Source: JAVBPB01 sp031549965
GTDB lineage: Bacteria; Bacillota; Clostridia; Lachnospirales; Lachnospiraceae
Reading direction: 5' to 3'
NCBI GenBank assembly: GCA_031549965.1
Contig: JAVBPB010000008.1
Location: forward strand, 1 to 46,970
Length of the DNA stretch: 46,970 bases
A model generated the notes under the pieces. The model worked only from the letters and a program-made list of their open reading frames with translations. It made no database searches and was not told the DNA's origin. This document shows, in pieces, positions 25,232 to 33,387 of the stretch (position 1 is the stretch's first letter; every line of letters starts with the position of its first letter). A program made the translations under genes and the position numbers.

Positions 25232-25294
25232 CAAAAGTCTTGATTATGAATATTTTCTGTGCTAAGCTAAACATAGCAACTTAACAAGATAATT
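25232..25294 (+). repeat. Cassette block B2, hairpin part missing
   Basis: Keeps only the distal part of the block: AAAAGTCTTGATT, the promoter TTGATT (25240), 17 nt, TAAGCT (25263), and the UTR CTTAACAAGATAATTTATAT. The inverted arms and the core are absent. Confidence 0.8.
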
Positions 25295-25315
25295 TATATT
25301 ATCGGGGTGATAAAG

Positions 25316-25834
25316 TTGAGGATATATGATTATAATCGTATAATTGTTGTTGGTAATTGCGGAAGCGGTAAAAGTTTTTTATCAAAAGAATTATCTACCA
25401 TTACTCATCTTCCACTTATACATCTCGACGTTGAGTTTTGGCAACCTAACTGGGAAAAGACACCTAAAGATGAATGGATAAAAAAACAAATCAATTTTAT
25501 CTCAAATGAAAAGTGGATTATTGACGGCAATTATAACAGCACTATGGAATTGCGATTTAAGGCGGCAGATTTAGTAATATTTCTTGATATTAACCGTTTT
25601 ACTTGCCTACTTAGTGCTTTGAAAAGGCATGGTACAAAGCGTTCAGATTTGCCACAATATCTTGAAGAAAAATTTGATTTGGAATTTATTCGATTTTGTA
25701 AATGGATTTGGGGATTTTCAATAACTGGTAAGAGGACAATAATAGAACTCCATAATAAATATCCCGATAAACAATTTATAACTATTAAGAGCAGAAGTAA
25801 GTTAAAAAAGATGTTGACTCAATGGAGAAAATAG
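25316..25834 (+). CDS. P-loop kinase of the FlaR/topology-modulation type (cassette gene)
   Basis: 172 residues. Walker A is GNCGSGKS near the N-terminus, then HLDVEFWQPNW, IIDGNYNSTMELR and DLVIFLDINRFTCLL, which are the conserved segments of the adenylate-kinase-like family named FlaR or topology modulation protein. The true biochemical role of the family is unclear; nucleotide phosphorylation is likely. The TTG at 25316 has GGGGTG 6 nt upstream, whereas the GTG at 25307 lies within that site, so TTG is preferred. Repeat block B2 supplies the promoter, and segment D2 follows. Confidence 0.85.
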   Translation: MRIYDYNRIIVVGNCGSGKSFLSKELSTITHLPLIHLDVEFWQPNWEKTPKDEWIKKQINFISNEKWIIDGNYNSTMELRFKAADLVIFLDINRFTCLLSALKRHGTKRSDLPQYLEEKFDLEFIRFCKWIWGFSITGKRTIIELHNKYPDKQFITIKSRSKLKKMLTQWRK

Positions 25835-25856
25835 AAGATGAAGCAACGTTGCGCAC

Positions 25857-25940
25857 AAAATAAGTATTTTCTTTACAAACATAACACTGTTATTTACTTG
25901 TAATTATGTTTATTGCTTACATATTGAAAAGGATGCCAAT
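25857..25940 (+). repeat. Cassette downstream segment D2
   Basis: AAAATAAGTATTTTCTTTAC through ATTGAAAAGGATGCCAATAA is a diverged copy of D1, D3 and D4. It ends before the terminator right arm, where a MITE copy begins about 20 nt later. Confidence 0.8.
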
Positions 25941-25960
25941 AAAGGAGGAGGTCACCCAAA

Positions 25961-26067
25961 GAGGCCACTGAAAAAGTCCTTGAATTAGGTTGTGTAAATT
26001 TTTTAGATGAATATGAGTGTATATATATCCAATTGTTTGCCTTACCCTCCTTCAGCATGTTTTTTAC
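25961..26067 (+). mobile_element. MITE, 3'-truncated copy
   Basis: Matches the first 107 nt of the 20935 element (GAGGCCACTGAAAAAGTCC to CAGCATGTTTTTTACA) and then passes straight into cassette hairpin sequence at a shared TTACA, suggesting recombination between the two repeats. Confidence 0.85.
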
Positions 26068-26110
26068 AGTAAACCACTTGTCATTGGTGTCAATCAAGTT
26101 ACTGCAACCT
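26066..26110 (+). repeat. Cassette block B6, partial hairpin site
   Basis: CAGTAAACCACTTGTCATTG continues to CAAGTTACTGCAACC: the inner part of the left arm, the core, and the right arm in a variant form. It is fused to the MITE on the left. No promoter part follows. Confidence 0.7.
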
Positions 26111-26249
26111 ATGTAAAACTTGAAATTACCGATTTTTGCTACATATAGTGGATAATGCAGTGCAGTTATCTGTATTACTGTTCAGCTACGATGCTGTGGG
26201 TATTATTCAAAGTATAATAATTAAAACAAGACTCAAACTATTGACGAAA

Positions 26250-26555
26250 ACATTAAATATAAAAATATTTGATTCACCAACAGAGGAGTGGGCTAAGTTT
26301 GTATTAAATAATCGAAGTAGGAAGTATGAAGATATTAGTAATAAAAAATGTAATCATGATAATAAATACCATATCGTAAAAGGACCGATTGCGGACGATG
26401 ATTTAGCATTGTTATTTCGTCAATTTTCCTCTGGATTGATAGATGTACATACATTGGTTAAAGCTATGGAATATAAAAAATTGACTAATCACTACTCTTT
26501 TCATACAAATGATGCTATAGTATGTTTAAAAAAGGTGGGAAATTATAGTGAATAA
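26250..26555 (+). pseudogene. C-terminal half of a DUF3990 protein
   Basis: The translation LNIKIFDSPTEEWAKFVLNN, then HIVKGPIADDD, SGLIDVHTLVKAMEYKKLT and SFHTNDAIVCLK match the second half of DUF3990 proteins, which are paired with DUF3791 proteins and regarded as toxin-like ADP-ribosyltransferase relatives. The N-terminal half is missing: upstream sequence resembles the promoter of the 24552 toxin-antitoxin pair instead (shared CAAACTATTGACGAAA). So a deletion joined a promoter to the gene's end. Confidence 0.7.
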
Positions 26556-26685
26556 AAGAAAACAATTGATAGAATACATTATTCAGGACATTATCTTATT
26601 TATTATGGAGGACAATTTTATAGAAAAAAGTTACTTTTATCGGTTAAACTTCCGTTATACACGTTATAATATACAGGGAGTCTAG
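26548..26685 (+). pseudogene. Truncated DUF3791-like partner protein
   Basis: A GTG at 26548 overlaps the DUF3990 end and follows AAGGTGGG. The start NKRKQLIEYIIQDIILFIME resembles the N-terminus of DUF3791 proteins. After about 25 codons the frame runs into sequence antisense to the transposase fragment and stops at 26683. The junction near 26620-26630 is where the IS1634-type fragment begins. Confidence 0.6.
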
Positions 26686-27343
26686 TTTTTTCACCACAAA
26701 ACATTCCTAAATTGATTTGCTCCAGATTATCACCATCACGATTGTAGCCCCATTCGATTTCTGTTATATTTGATGAATAGGAAGATATAGATGTAACATC
26801 ATAGCAAATATATTCATCATCAACGGCTTCTTTAATCCACTCATCAAAAAAATGTTTTCTCTGCTCAAACGATATATTAAAAAATATATCACTTGATTTT
26901 TGAGAAGTGATTAGATGTGATAAACCATACATATATTGTCCTTTCATCCAATCTTCACAATAGTTCATTACAGTTCCTTGGCTAATTATATATGAGCACA
27001 TAGCAAGGATCTCATTTACACATTCAGGAAAAATATTTTTTAAGATATTTTTTAGCCCAATGTGCTCAGCTATATGATTAACCAAAAATGTATATCCATA
27101 ATTTACAACAGAATCATAAGAAAGAGCTGGAGCTATATTGTCAATTTTATAATAATTATCATTTGGAATAAGTAATTTTGAATCTGAGTCCAAAATTCCA
27201 ATAGCAGTTGAACGATTTCTTGATAAACCATCCGCATTTCGATAATAATCAGTATATTGATAAACATAAATTTTATTATTATTTTTCTTTAAATAATAAC
27301 CAGATTCTGGCATTAAGACACGTTCGTTTTTATAAATTCCCAT
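26618..27343 (-). pseudogene. IS1634 family transposase, N-terminal half
   Basis: The 241 residues are the beginning of an IS1634-type DDE transposase (roughly 500-560 aa when whole): MGIYKNERVLMPESGYYLKK, the NYGYTFLVNHIAEHIGL helix, and DVTSISSYS with the first catalytic Asp, up to VYNGSLTDKSN. The frame then ends in the DUF3791 remnant, so the second half with the remaining catalytic residues is gone. AAAGGAG stands before the ATG. The element cannot move by itself. Confidence 0.85.
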
Positions 27344-27360
27344 AATTTTCTCCTTTTGCT

Positions 27361-27384
27361 GTATACTGTAATTATACAGTATAC
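27361..27384 (-). promoter_or_regulatory. Palindrome over the transposase promoter
   Basis: GTATACTGTA-ATTA-TACAGTATAC is a perfect 10-bp inverted repeat. On the minus strand it contains TATAAT with a TTTACT 17 nt upstream. A further GTATACTGTA lies at 27476. It may be an operator or part of the IS end. Confidence 0.55.
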
Positions 27385-27402
27385 GAATGAAAAAGTAAAG
27401 AA

Positions 27403-27438
27403 AAAAATCAACCTAAATGCTTAGTTTGGTTGATTTTT
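27403..27438. terminator. Hairpin AAAAATCAACC/GGTTGATTTTT
   Basis: A perfect 11-bp stem with a 14-nt loop and A/T runs on both sides, outside the transposase start. It may insulate the IS from outside transcription. The following 195 nt up to the Kelch gene show nothing else. Confidence 0.65.
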
Positions 27439-27633
27439 ATGTGTAGAGACGTATTGAATTTTATTAAAAAACGTATACTGTAAATCGTGGCGGAATTTAG
27501 GTTATAACTTTTAATTATATAATATTGAATAGTTCTCTTACAATCACACATAGATACTATATACAAGAATGTTTATAATAAATATAATTAAAAATAGAGA
27601 GCGCACTCAAATTATACTTTTGGAGGAACTACA

Positions 27634-28995
27634 ATGAATAGAAAAATACTAAGCATTTTTTTAATTATGTTTACAATGGTAACTATACTTTTTAAAGCAG
27701 ACTATGCAACTGCTGCATCAACATGGACTACAGAACCTAATATGCCATATGATAGCAATGTTGTTACACCTAGCACACCATTAGTTAAAAACGATAAAAT
27801 ATACGTATTGCAAAGCGATAAAATAGGAATATTTGATTTAAATACAAAAACATGGAGTGTTGGTTCTGATCCAATTTCATCAGGTGTAACCCGTCGAGCA
27901 TGTGCAAATTTAAATGATAATATGTATTTTTTTGGTGGACATCCTGAAGCAAATACACATAAAGTTGATGTTTATAATATCTCTAGCAATACATGGTCTA
28001 GGGCTCAAGATATGCCATATGAAGCCCTTGCATCAACAGCCATAACATATAATGGTAAAATCTATGTTTTTAGTAGCAATTTACATGATGGCAACAGTTA
28101 CATTCAGATTTATAATCCTCAAACAAATAGCTGGACATCATTGACTATGCCATATGGAATTTATCATGCAACCTCTCAAGTATATAATGGAAAAGTGTAT
28201 ATATTTGGAGGATTGGATAGCACTCTTCAAAATTCAAGTTATGTATATATATATGATATATCAACAAATACTTGGAATCTTGAAAATTCAATGCCAATTA
28301 GCAAACATAATATATCATCTGTATTAATTGGAAATGAAATCTATATCTTGGGCGGTGCTGCTTCTAATATATATGATACGATTGATATATATAACATTTT
28401 AACAAATTCTTGGTCAAAAGGAATTAATTTATCAAGTCAAAGATATGGATTATCTTCTGCAGTTGCAAATAATACTTTATATGTCTTTGGAGCTACCGAA
28501 GGCAATTCAAAAATAGTAGAATCAATTGAAACAAAATCTTTAAAATTAAAGCATTTAAAATTAGTTCTTGAGGTTGGAGAAGAAATTCAATTAAGTATAG
28601 CCAATAATCTATCAGAAAATGTAAATGGAAAATGGACAAATTCTAATACATCAGTTGCAAGCATGACTAATGGATATGTTAAAGCTCGTTCGGTTGGTAA
28701 TACAACCATTTCCGTAACCTATCCTAATGGTAAAACAGAATATATCGACATTCTGGTAGTGGACGATGCTGACGATTATCGGCTTGCTGTTGATTTGAAA
28801 ATGGGAGAAAAATGCCGTTTGACAATTGATGATTATACTAACACTATTCCTGTAACATGGATTGTATTAAATAATAATGTAGCTACTATTAGTACTACCG
28901 GTAAGGTTACTGCTGTTGGAGCAGGATTAACCTTGGTTACTGCCACAGATCAACTTGGGAATATTGTTGGAGAAATTTATATAAGGGTAAGGTAA
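27634..28995 (+). CDS. Secreted Kelch-repeat protein with Big2 (Ig-like) domains
   Basis: 453 residues. The signal peptide is residues 1-28 (basic start, hydrophobic core, ATAAS). Residues 30-305 hold about six Kelch blades, each with a GG/GN..IY(V/I)FGG strand and a spaced W (TWS, SWTS, TWNLE, SWSKG), giving a beta-propeller. Then come two Ig-like Big2 modules with GKVTAVGAG and GYVKARSVGNTTISV. No sortase motif or anchor is seen, so it is probably exported and free or loosely bound. TTTTGGAGG precedes the ATG. It is the only exported protein in the island. Big2 modules also occur in the gene at 40043. Confidence 0.85.
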   Translation: MNRKILSIFLIMFTMVTILFKADYATAASTWTTEPNMPYDSNVVTPSTPLVKNDKIYVLQSDKIGIFDLNTKTWSVGSDPISSGVTRRACANLNDNMYFFGGHPEANTHKVDVYNISSNTWSRAQDMPYEALASTAITYNGKIYVFSSNLHDGNSYIQIYNPQTNSWTSLTMPYGIYHATSQVYNGKVYIFGGLDSTLQNSSYVYIYDISTNTWNLENSMPISKHNISSVLIGNEIYILGGAASNIYDTIDIYNILTNSWSKGINLSSQRYGLSSAVANNTLYVFGATEGNSKIVESIETKSLKLKHLKLVLEVGEEIQLSIANNLSENVNGKWTNSNTSVASMTNGYVKARSVGNTTISVTYPNGKTEYIDILVVDDADDYRLAVDLKMGEKCRLTIDDYTNTIPVTWIVLNNNVATISTTGKVTAVGAGLTLVTATDQLGNIVGEIYIRVR

Positions 28996-29070
28996 AACCT
29001 TGCTACTATCCAAGCCCCATCTAGCATTAGGATCAGAATAGCGATGCTCGCGTGTACAATTGCAGATTCT

Positions 29071-29195
29071 GACGTTGGGTGCAGTAAACTACATGCCATT
29101 GGTGACAATCAGTGTACTATAACCAATCGAAATCTTGATTATGGATATTTTCTGTGGTAAGCTAAACATAGGAATTAAGTAAGATAATTTATATA
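29071..29195 (+). repeat. Cassette block B3: hairpin site, promoter and 5' UTR
   Basis: GACGTTGGGTGCAGTAAACT (left arm), ACATGCCATTGGTG (TCHWC codons), right arm ending CTATAACCAATC, promoter TTGATT (29135), 17 nt, TAAGCT (29158), UTR AAGTAAGATAATTTATAT. It follows the Kelch gene by about 75 nt without any DUF255 N-terminal copy or downstream segment between. Confidence 0.85.
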
Positions 29196-29210
29196 ATGCG
29201 AAGGTGAACT

Positions 29211-29981
29211 ATGAAAACAAATGAGATAATCCAAATAAATAGAGCATATTGGGACGAAAATGCAGATTCTTGGTTTGGCACAACTGCACTCCCAACTTAT
29301 GGAGTAAACTTCGTCACTGAGGACGAACTGCACTTATTTGGTGATGTTACTGACAAAAAGATGTTAGAAATCTGTTGTGGTAGCGGACATTCTTTGAAGT
29401 ATCATGCAGATAGAAATGCTGGGGAGTTGTGGGGAGTGGATATTTCACACAAGCAAATTGAAAACGCTCAAAAATATTTGAACGACAACGGATTTTCTGC
29501 AAATTTTATTTGCTCACCAATGGAAGCAGAACTGTGTATTCCAACCGACTATTTTGACTTTGTTTATTCTATATATGGAATTGGTTGGACAACAGACTTA
29601 GATGGAACATTTATGAAGATAGCATCTTATCTAAAAAAAGGCGGAATATTTATTTTTAGCTGGAATCATACTTTAACTCACTGTGTTGGACGTTCACCCG
29701 ACCAGAGATATAATGTTCTTGAAAATGGAAAATTAATTTTTAGTAGAAGCTACTTTGACGAGTCCTATTTCACCATTCCCATTGATGGAAGTGAAATAGT
29801 ATTATGTAATCGGAAAATATCAACTTATGTCAATGCACTGGCTAAAGCTGGATTTGTTATTGAAAAAATGGTTGAGCAGACTGATAGTGATACGCTGAAT
29901 AGTGTTGAAGAGGATAATGCAAAAATAGAAAAAGCTAAGATGTTACCACTTTCATTTTGTTTTAAGGCAAAAAAATTATAA
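29211..29981 (+). CDS. Class I SAM-dependent methyltransferase (cassette gene)
   Basis: 256 residues; the N-terminus INRAYWDENADSWFG and motif I MLEICCGSGHSLKYHA (about residue 49), then LWGVDISHKQIENA and FDFVYSIYGIGWTTDL, place it with small-molecule methyltransferases of the UbiE/Methyltransf_11 type. GCGAAGGTG stands 6 nt before the ATG. It is transcribed from block B3, and downstream segment D3 begins 14 nt after its stop, making a complete constant-gene-constant unit. Substrate unknown. Confidence 0.88.
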   Translation: MKTNEIIQINRAYWDENADSWFGTTALPTYGVNFVTEDELHLFGDVTDKKMLEICCGSGHSLKYHADRNAGELWGVDISHKQIENAQKYLNDNGFSANFICSPMEAELCIPTDYFDFVYSIYGIGWTTDLDGTFMKIASYLKKGGIFIFSWNHTLTHCVGRSPDQRYNVLENGKLIFSRSYFDESYFTIPIDGSEIVLCNRKISTYVNALAKAGFVIEKMVEQTDSDTLNSVEEDNAKIEKAKMLPLSFCFKAKKL

Positions 29982-29995
29982 TGGTACATAATAAG

Positions 29996-30142
29996 AAGCA
30001 TTTTCTTCACGAACATTACTCTATCATTAGCTTGTAATTATGCCTATTATCTACATATTGAAATGGGATACCAAAAATGTGGTATCCTTTTTTCATTTTT
30101 GCAAATACTAATCTCATTATAAAACGAAAGGAGTTGATGCCC
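29996..30142 (+). repeat. Cassette downstream segment D3 with terminator
   Basis: AAGCATTTTCTTCACGAACA through the DUF255 ribosome site. It contains a terminator, GGATACC (30066) pairing with GGTATCC (30081) plus a U-tract, then a 5' UTR with GAAAGGAG. It is nearly identical to D4 ahead of the DUF255 gene. Confidence 0.88.
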
Positions 30143-30188
30143 ATGAATACAACTACAAGTGTACCCAATAGATTGATAAACGAAAAGT
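30143..30188 (+). pseudogene. First 15 codons of the DUF255 gene, copy 1
   Basis: ATG and the following codons (MNTTTSVPNRLINE) are identical in DNA to the copy at 34216 up to GAAAA, then break off inside sequence that is the 3' end of a convergent yafQ-like gene. Confidence 0.85.
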
Positions 30189-30189
30189 T

Positions 30190-30435
30190 AACCTGTACGC
30201 ATAAAAAAGATTTCGTCTTCTGTAACTCATAAATCAATAGCCAATCGGGTTCAATGTGGCATTCTCTACAACAACTATAATTGCTAGTAAGCTGATGGTC
30301 TTTGTTTTTTGGTGGTAAAAGTTCTTCATTTGCTAATTTAGACATGATGGCTTGAATTTCTGAATTATCTTTCCCACGTTTAATTGATAATTTATAATCT
30401 TTCTTAAATTGGTTAGTAAGAACAGGTATCTTCAA
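30190..30435 (-). pseudogene. YafQ-type toxin, 3'-truncated
   Basis: MKIPVLTNQFKKDYKLSIKR, then HQLTSNYSCCRECHIEPDWLLIYEL match the YafQ family of ribosome-dependent mRNA endonucleases. The usual end with the catalytic (R)TGTHSDLF segment is missing. From about 30189 the frame continues into antisense DUF255 and D3 sequence down to 30016. The toxin should be inactive. Its ATG overlaps the antitoxin end by 4 nt. Confidence 0.8.
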
Positions 30436-30698
30436 TCTTTGTCCAACTCCTCAAACATACCTTCAAGAGTTTCAAATTTTTCTATACCTATTCCATTTCT
30501 TGCATCATCAATCGTTTTGGCTGTCAGTGCATTTGGCTTTGGGAGTTTAACATCAAAAGGTAGTCCGCCTTGCAAAATTATTTGTTTAAAAAATGTTTGA
30601 ATGGCACTCTCTTGTGTCATTCCCAATTGATTTAAAATATTCTCAACGATAATACTATTTTCTGCATCGACATTCACTTGAATTGTACTTGTACTCAA
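30432..30698 (-). CDS. DinJ/RelB family antitoxin
   Basis: 88 residues. The N-terminal ribbon-helix-helix begins STSTIQVNVDAENS and continues ILNQLGMTQESAIQTFFKQI, followed by GGLPFDVKLPKPN, the standard RelB/DinJ link, and a toxin-binding tail. The start is a TTG at 30698 preceded by AGGGAG; an upstream ATG meets a stop. It pairs with the truncated YafQ downstream. It would still be able to bind its operator, so it may persist as an orphan antitoxin. Confidence 0.88.
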   Translation of the reverse strand: MSTSTIQVNVDAENSIIVENILNQLGMTQESAIQTFFKQIILQGGLPFDVKLPKPNALTAKTIDDARNGIGIEKFETLEGMFEELDKD

Positions 30699-30738
30699 TT
30701 ATATCATCTCCCTTGTCAATTTCAATTGCAGACAATGC

Positions 30739-31221
30739 TTATACTGTGCTGTTACACCATTTTTCAAACAATACGATTTTTACAGTACCAACCATGTATT
30801 CTTTTGTTATTCGATAACCGTGTTTTTTGTAAAAATAGTGATTTCGTTCTTTATCAGCCAGTGCTTCTAATGACCAGTGTTTTGCTTGCGGAAACTGATT
30901 TTCCATAAAAGCCATTGCCATCTGCCCAATACCTTTATTCTCGTATTCAGGAATAACGCATAAACTATTTAGGTAAAAATCATCATCGTTTTTTTTAGTT
31001 ATACTAATATATCCAATCATATCTCCGTATGACTGTATTTTATAAACGATTTTTTCTTGAACTGTTTTTGTTATGCCTTCCACGGTGCTTCTAAAGCCAA
31101 GACCTTCTCCATATTTAATATAGTCTTCATAAAAGCTTTTATTTTTAACTTCAATAATGTTTTTTACATCATCAAGTGATGCTCTTTCAATTGTTATATT
31201 CAGTATTCCCACACTCCCCAT
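30739..31221 (-). CDS. GNAT family N-acetyltransferase
   Basis: 160 residues; LCVIPEYENKGIGQMAMAFME is beta-4 with the acetyl-CoA loop, and NHYFYKKHGYRITKE is the C-terminal motif. The start is uncertain: the ATG at 31221 lies inside a purine-rich ATGGGGAGTGTGGG, so translation may begin at the GTG or CTG codons some 9-18 nt later. It is on the minus strand, together with dinJ and yafQ, unlike the plus-strand cargo genes. Substrate unknown. Confidence 0.85.
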   Translation of the reverse strand: MGSVGILNITIERASLDDVKNIIEVKNKSFYEDYIKYGEGLGFRSTVEGITKTVQEKIVYKIQSYGDMIGYISITKKNDDDFYLNSLCVIPEYENKGIGQMAMAFMENQFPQAKHWSLEALADKERNHYFYKKHGYRITKEYMVGTVKIVLFEKWCNSTV

Positions 31222-31363
31222 ATTATTTAAATTTTCTTCTTAAAGCATAACATACGCAAAATAGCTTTACAAGTATTTTATTTAGGTCACAATAGTATCA
31301 TTTCCTTTTAAATGGTTACATTATACTTGAAGTAAATTATGAAATTAAAGGAAGGTGATGCCC

Positions 31364-31528
31364 ATGAATACAACTAAAAGTGTATCCAATAGATTGATAA
31401 ACGAAAAATCACCTTATCTATTGCAACACGCCCATAATCCTGTGGACTGGTTTCCGTGGTGTGACGAAGCGTTTGCAAAAGCCAAAGCGGAAGATAAGCC
31501 GATATTTCTTTCTATTGGGTATTCCTGA
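31364..31528 (+). pseudogene. First 54 codons of the DUF255 gene, copy 2
   Basis: MNTTKSVSNRLINEK, SPYLLQHAHNPVDWFPW and PIFLSIGYS followed by TGA. Compared with the 34216 copy it has 11 base differences, of which nine are silent, so both copies diverged as coding sequence. Its upstream region differs from D3 and D4 except for the last 20 nt or so. It stops exactly at the 21-nt arm. Confidence 0.9.
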
Positions 31529-31599
31529 CGTTGGTTACAGTAAGCCACTTGTCACTGGTGACAATCAGCTAACTATAACCAAACAAAAGTCTTGATTCT
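31516..31599 (+). repeat. Cassette block B5: hairpin site, truncated
   Basis: GGGTATTCC, arm TGACGTTGGTTACAGTAAGC, then TTGTCAC-TG-GTGACAA (31549-31564, a perfect stem), then the opposite arm GCTAACTATAACCAA. It breaks off within the promoter part after CTTGATT. Confidence 0.88.
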
Positions 31600-31621
31600 A
31601 TGGGGGGTAATACATAATTAA

Positions 31622-31656
31622 GGGTTAGCTTATTGTCACTGGCTGCAGTCAAGTTA
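31622..31656 (+). repeat. Cassette block B7, left part (interrupted by the IS)
   Basis: GGTTAGCTTATTGTCACTGG and CTGCAGTCAAGTTA: the left arm and core of a further hairpin site. The right part resumes at 33388 beyond the IS. TCAAGTTA at 31649-31656 is the left target duplication. Confidence 0.75.
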
Positions 31657-33387
31657 CCAATGTCATTTAGTTAATTTACAGATAAGTAATTGCTCTGTCA
31701 GTAAATACAATGATATATGTTCAAAATAAAAGAGCCATTGAAAAATTTTGCCTATTTACAGTTTTTAGAGATTTTTTTGCATGGCAAACAAGCAGATTTA
31801 CATCTGCTTTAAAATTTACTATAGTACTTTATTAAAGTGTTTTAAGCTGCACGATATATAAAATACCGTGGTTTTCTAAAATGAGCTGTCATTAGTCTTG
31901 GGTATTGCCGTTCATTTCTAATTGGAATCAGCTCTTGTTGAAGCAGAGACATCACATCTACCTCGCCTTTCTTCGTTATGGGGCGAAGAAAGACTCTGCA
32001 AATATGAGCTGCCACACTGAAGTTTACTTTATATTCGTACTTTGTTTCTTTTTTTGAAATCACAGTATAATTAATCATGGTTTCCGTTATATTATAGGCT
32101 GTAAGTTTTGCCCATATTTCCTGTTTTATGTATTCTGGCTTGTATGCATGAAAATTACTCAATCCGATAGTGTATTTTAGTTTACGAAACGAAGATTCAA
32201 TTCCCCATCTTGAAAAATATACTTTATTAATACGCTCAGGTGGAAATTCATCAGCAGGAAGATTTGTAACAATGCACTCATAAGAGGAGTCTGATAATGC
32301 AAATCTAATAACACGGAAAGAGAGTTCGTAGGTATCCATAGAACCACATTCAATAAAATCAAAAGAAGTTGCTTTATCTACAAAACGTTTGTATCCATCT
32401 TCAGGTTGCATCTTTTTTAAATTCTTTCGTACGAGAGTGACTTTTACAGAAATGTCAAAAAATTCATTTTCTGGAAAATCAAAGTTTCCGATTAGCCCTT
32501 TGGAATGAATATCTTTTGTACGGAACAGGAAAAATTGCCCCTTATTTATAACATGAGCCATATTATTATAGGAGCAATAACCCCTGTCACCAATAAAAAC
32601 ACCCACTCTGCCAGAAGAGGGTTCATACCTATCGACCATATCGCAGAATGCCCGAAATTCATCTTTAAGGTGAACAGGTTGAATAACAGCATCCGTATAG
32701 GTGTGTTTTTCCAAATCATAGAATGCATTGAGATGCATGCTATAAAATCCTTTGATAGAATGACCTTGTGACACAAAATAATCATCCGAAGCAAAAGAAG
32801 GTTTGCTGAAAAAAGTAAAAGTGGTACCATCAGCTGCAATAAAATTGTAACCTGATGATTACTCATAGGAACTAATAGATGAATTGAACTGTTTGAATAC
32901 AGCCTCTAAAGCCTCAGGTTTTAATTTTGCACGCTGCTGATTGAAAGCAGAGGCAGTTGGTTTCTGAGGATCCATATTAAAAAAATCAAGCAATTCGTTT
33001 TTAGTGCTTGAGGGACCTTCAGAAATCAAAAAGGTGATAAGCTTATCAGGGGGAAGCTTTTTGCACCGTGATAGATCTTTGCCAGGATTGAGAGTATACT
33101 GAGAAATAGTGGATACAACATTGTCAACAGCAGAAGAAAAAAGTGATTTGATTTTTTCGTGAAACATAAGTAAAGTACCTCCTTGAATTAAAATGAAATA
33201 TATTTATAATTCAAGGGCCGCACTCGCTACCTCTTATAAATAATCAGTAGCGAGTGCGGCTGCACATTTTTGAGCTTGTGTCAAGGACTATTTTAAATTT
33301 TGCTAATAAAAATTATAAAAAAATTGGTTAAACCCCATTAAAGAAAATCTAACCACAATATGTTATTTGTTAACTAAATGACATTGG
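31657..33387 (-). mobile_element. IS4-family insertion sequence, complete ends
   Basis: Perfect 18-bp terminal inverted repeats, CCAATGTCATTTAGTTAA at 31657-31674 and its complement at 33370-33387, delimit 1731 bp. They are flanked by TCAAGTTA (31649) and TCAAGCTA (33388), an 8-bp target duplication with one change. The element interrupts cassette block B7. It carries one transposase frame with an internal stop and, ahead of it, two stem-loops: CTTGAATT/AATTCAAG (33182-33215) and the G+C-rich GCCGCACTCGCTAC/GTAGCGAGTGCGGC (33217-33260), which may block read-in. Confidence 0.82.
31842..33167 (-). pseudogene. IS4 family transposase with in-frame stop
   Basis: One frame of 441 codons encodes a DDE transposase. 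The N-terminal 102 residues (MFHEKIKSLFSSAVDNV, LNPGKDLSRCKKL) end at a TAA (32861-32859). The same frame continues with GYNFIAADGTT (first Asp), FIGDRGYCSYN (second Asp) and RWGIESSFRKLKYTIG (Glu of the YREK-like motif). Only this stop disrupts it. AAGGAGG precedes the ATG. Without readthrough it is inactive. The terminal repeats are intact, so it could be moved by another copy. Confidence 0.85.

Noticed and set aside
27361..27384. Binding site for the YtrA-type GntR protein at the IS1634-type promoter
   Set aside because: It shares TATACTGTA with the ABC operator, but the spacing differs and it sits at an IS end; similarity of such A/T-rich palindromes is weak evidence.
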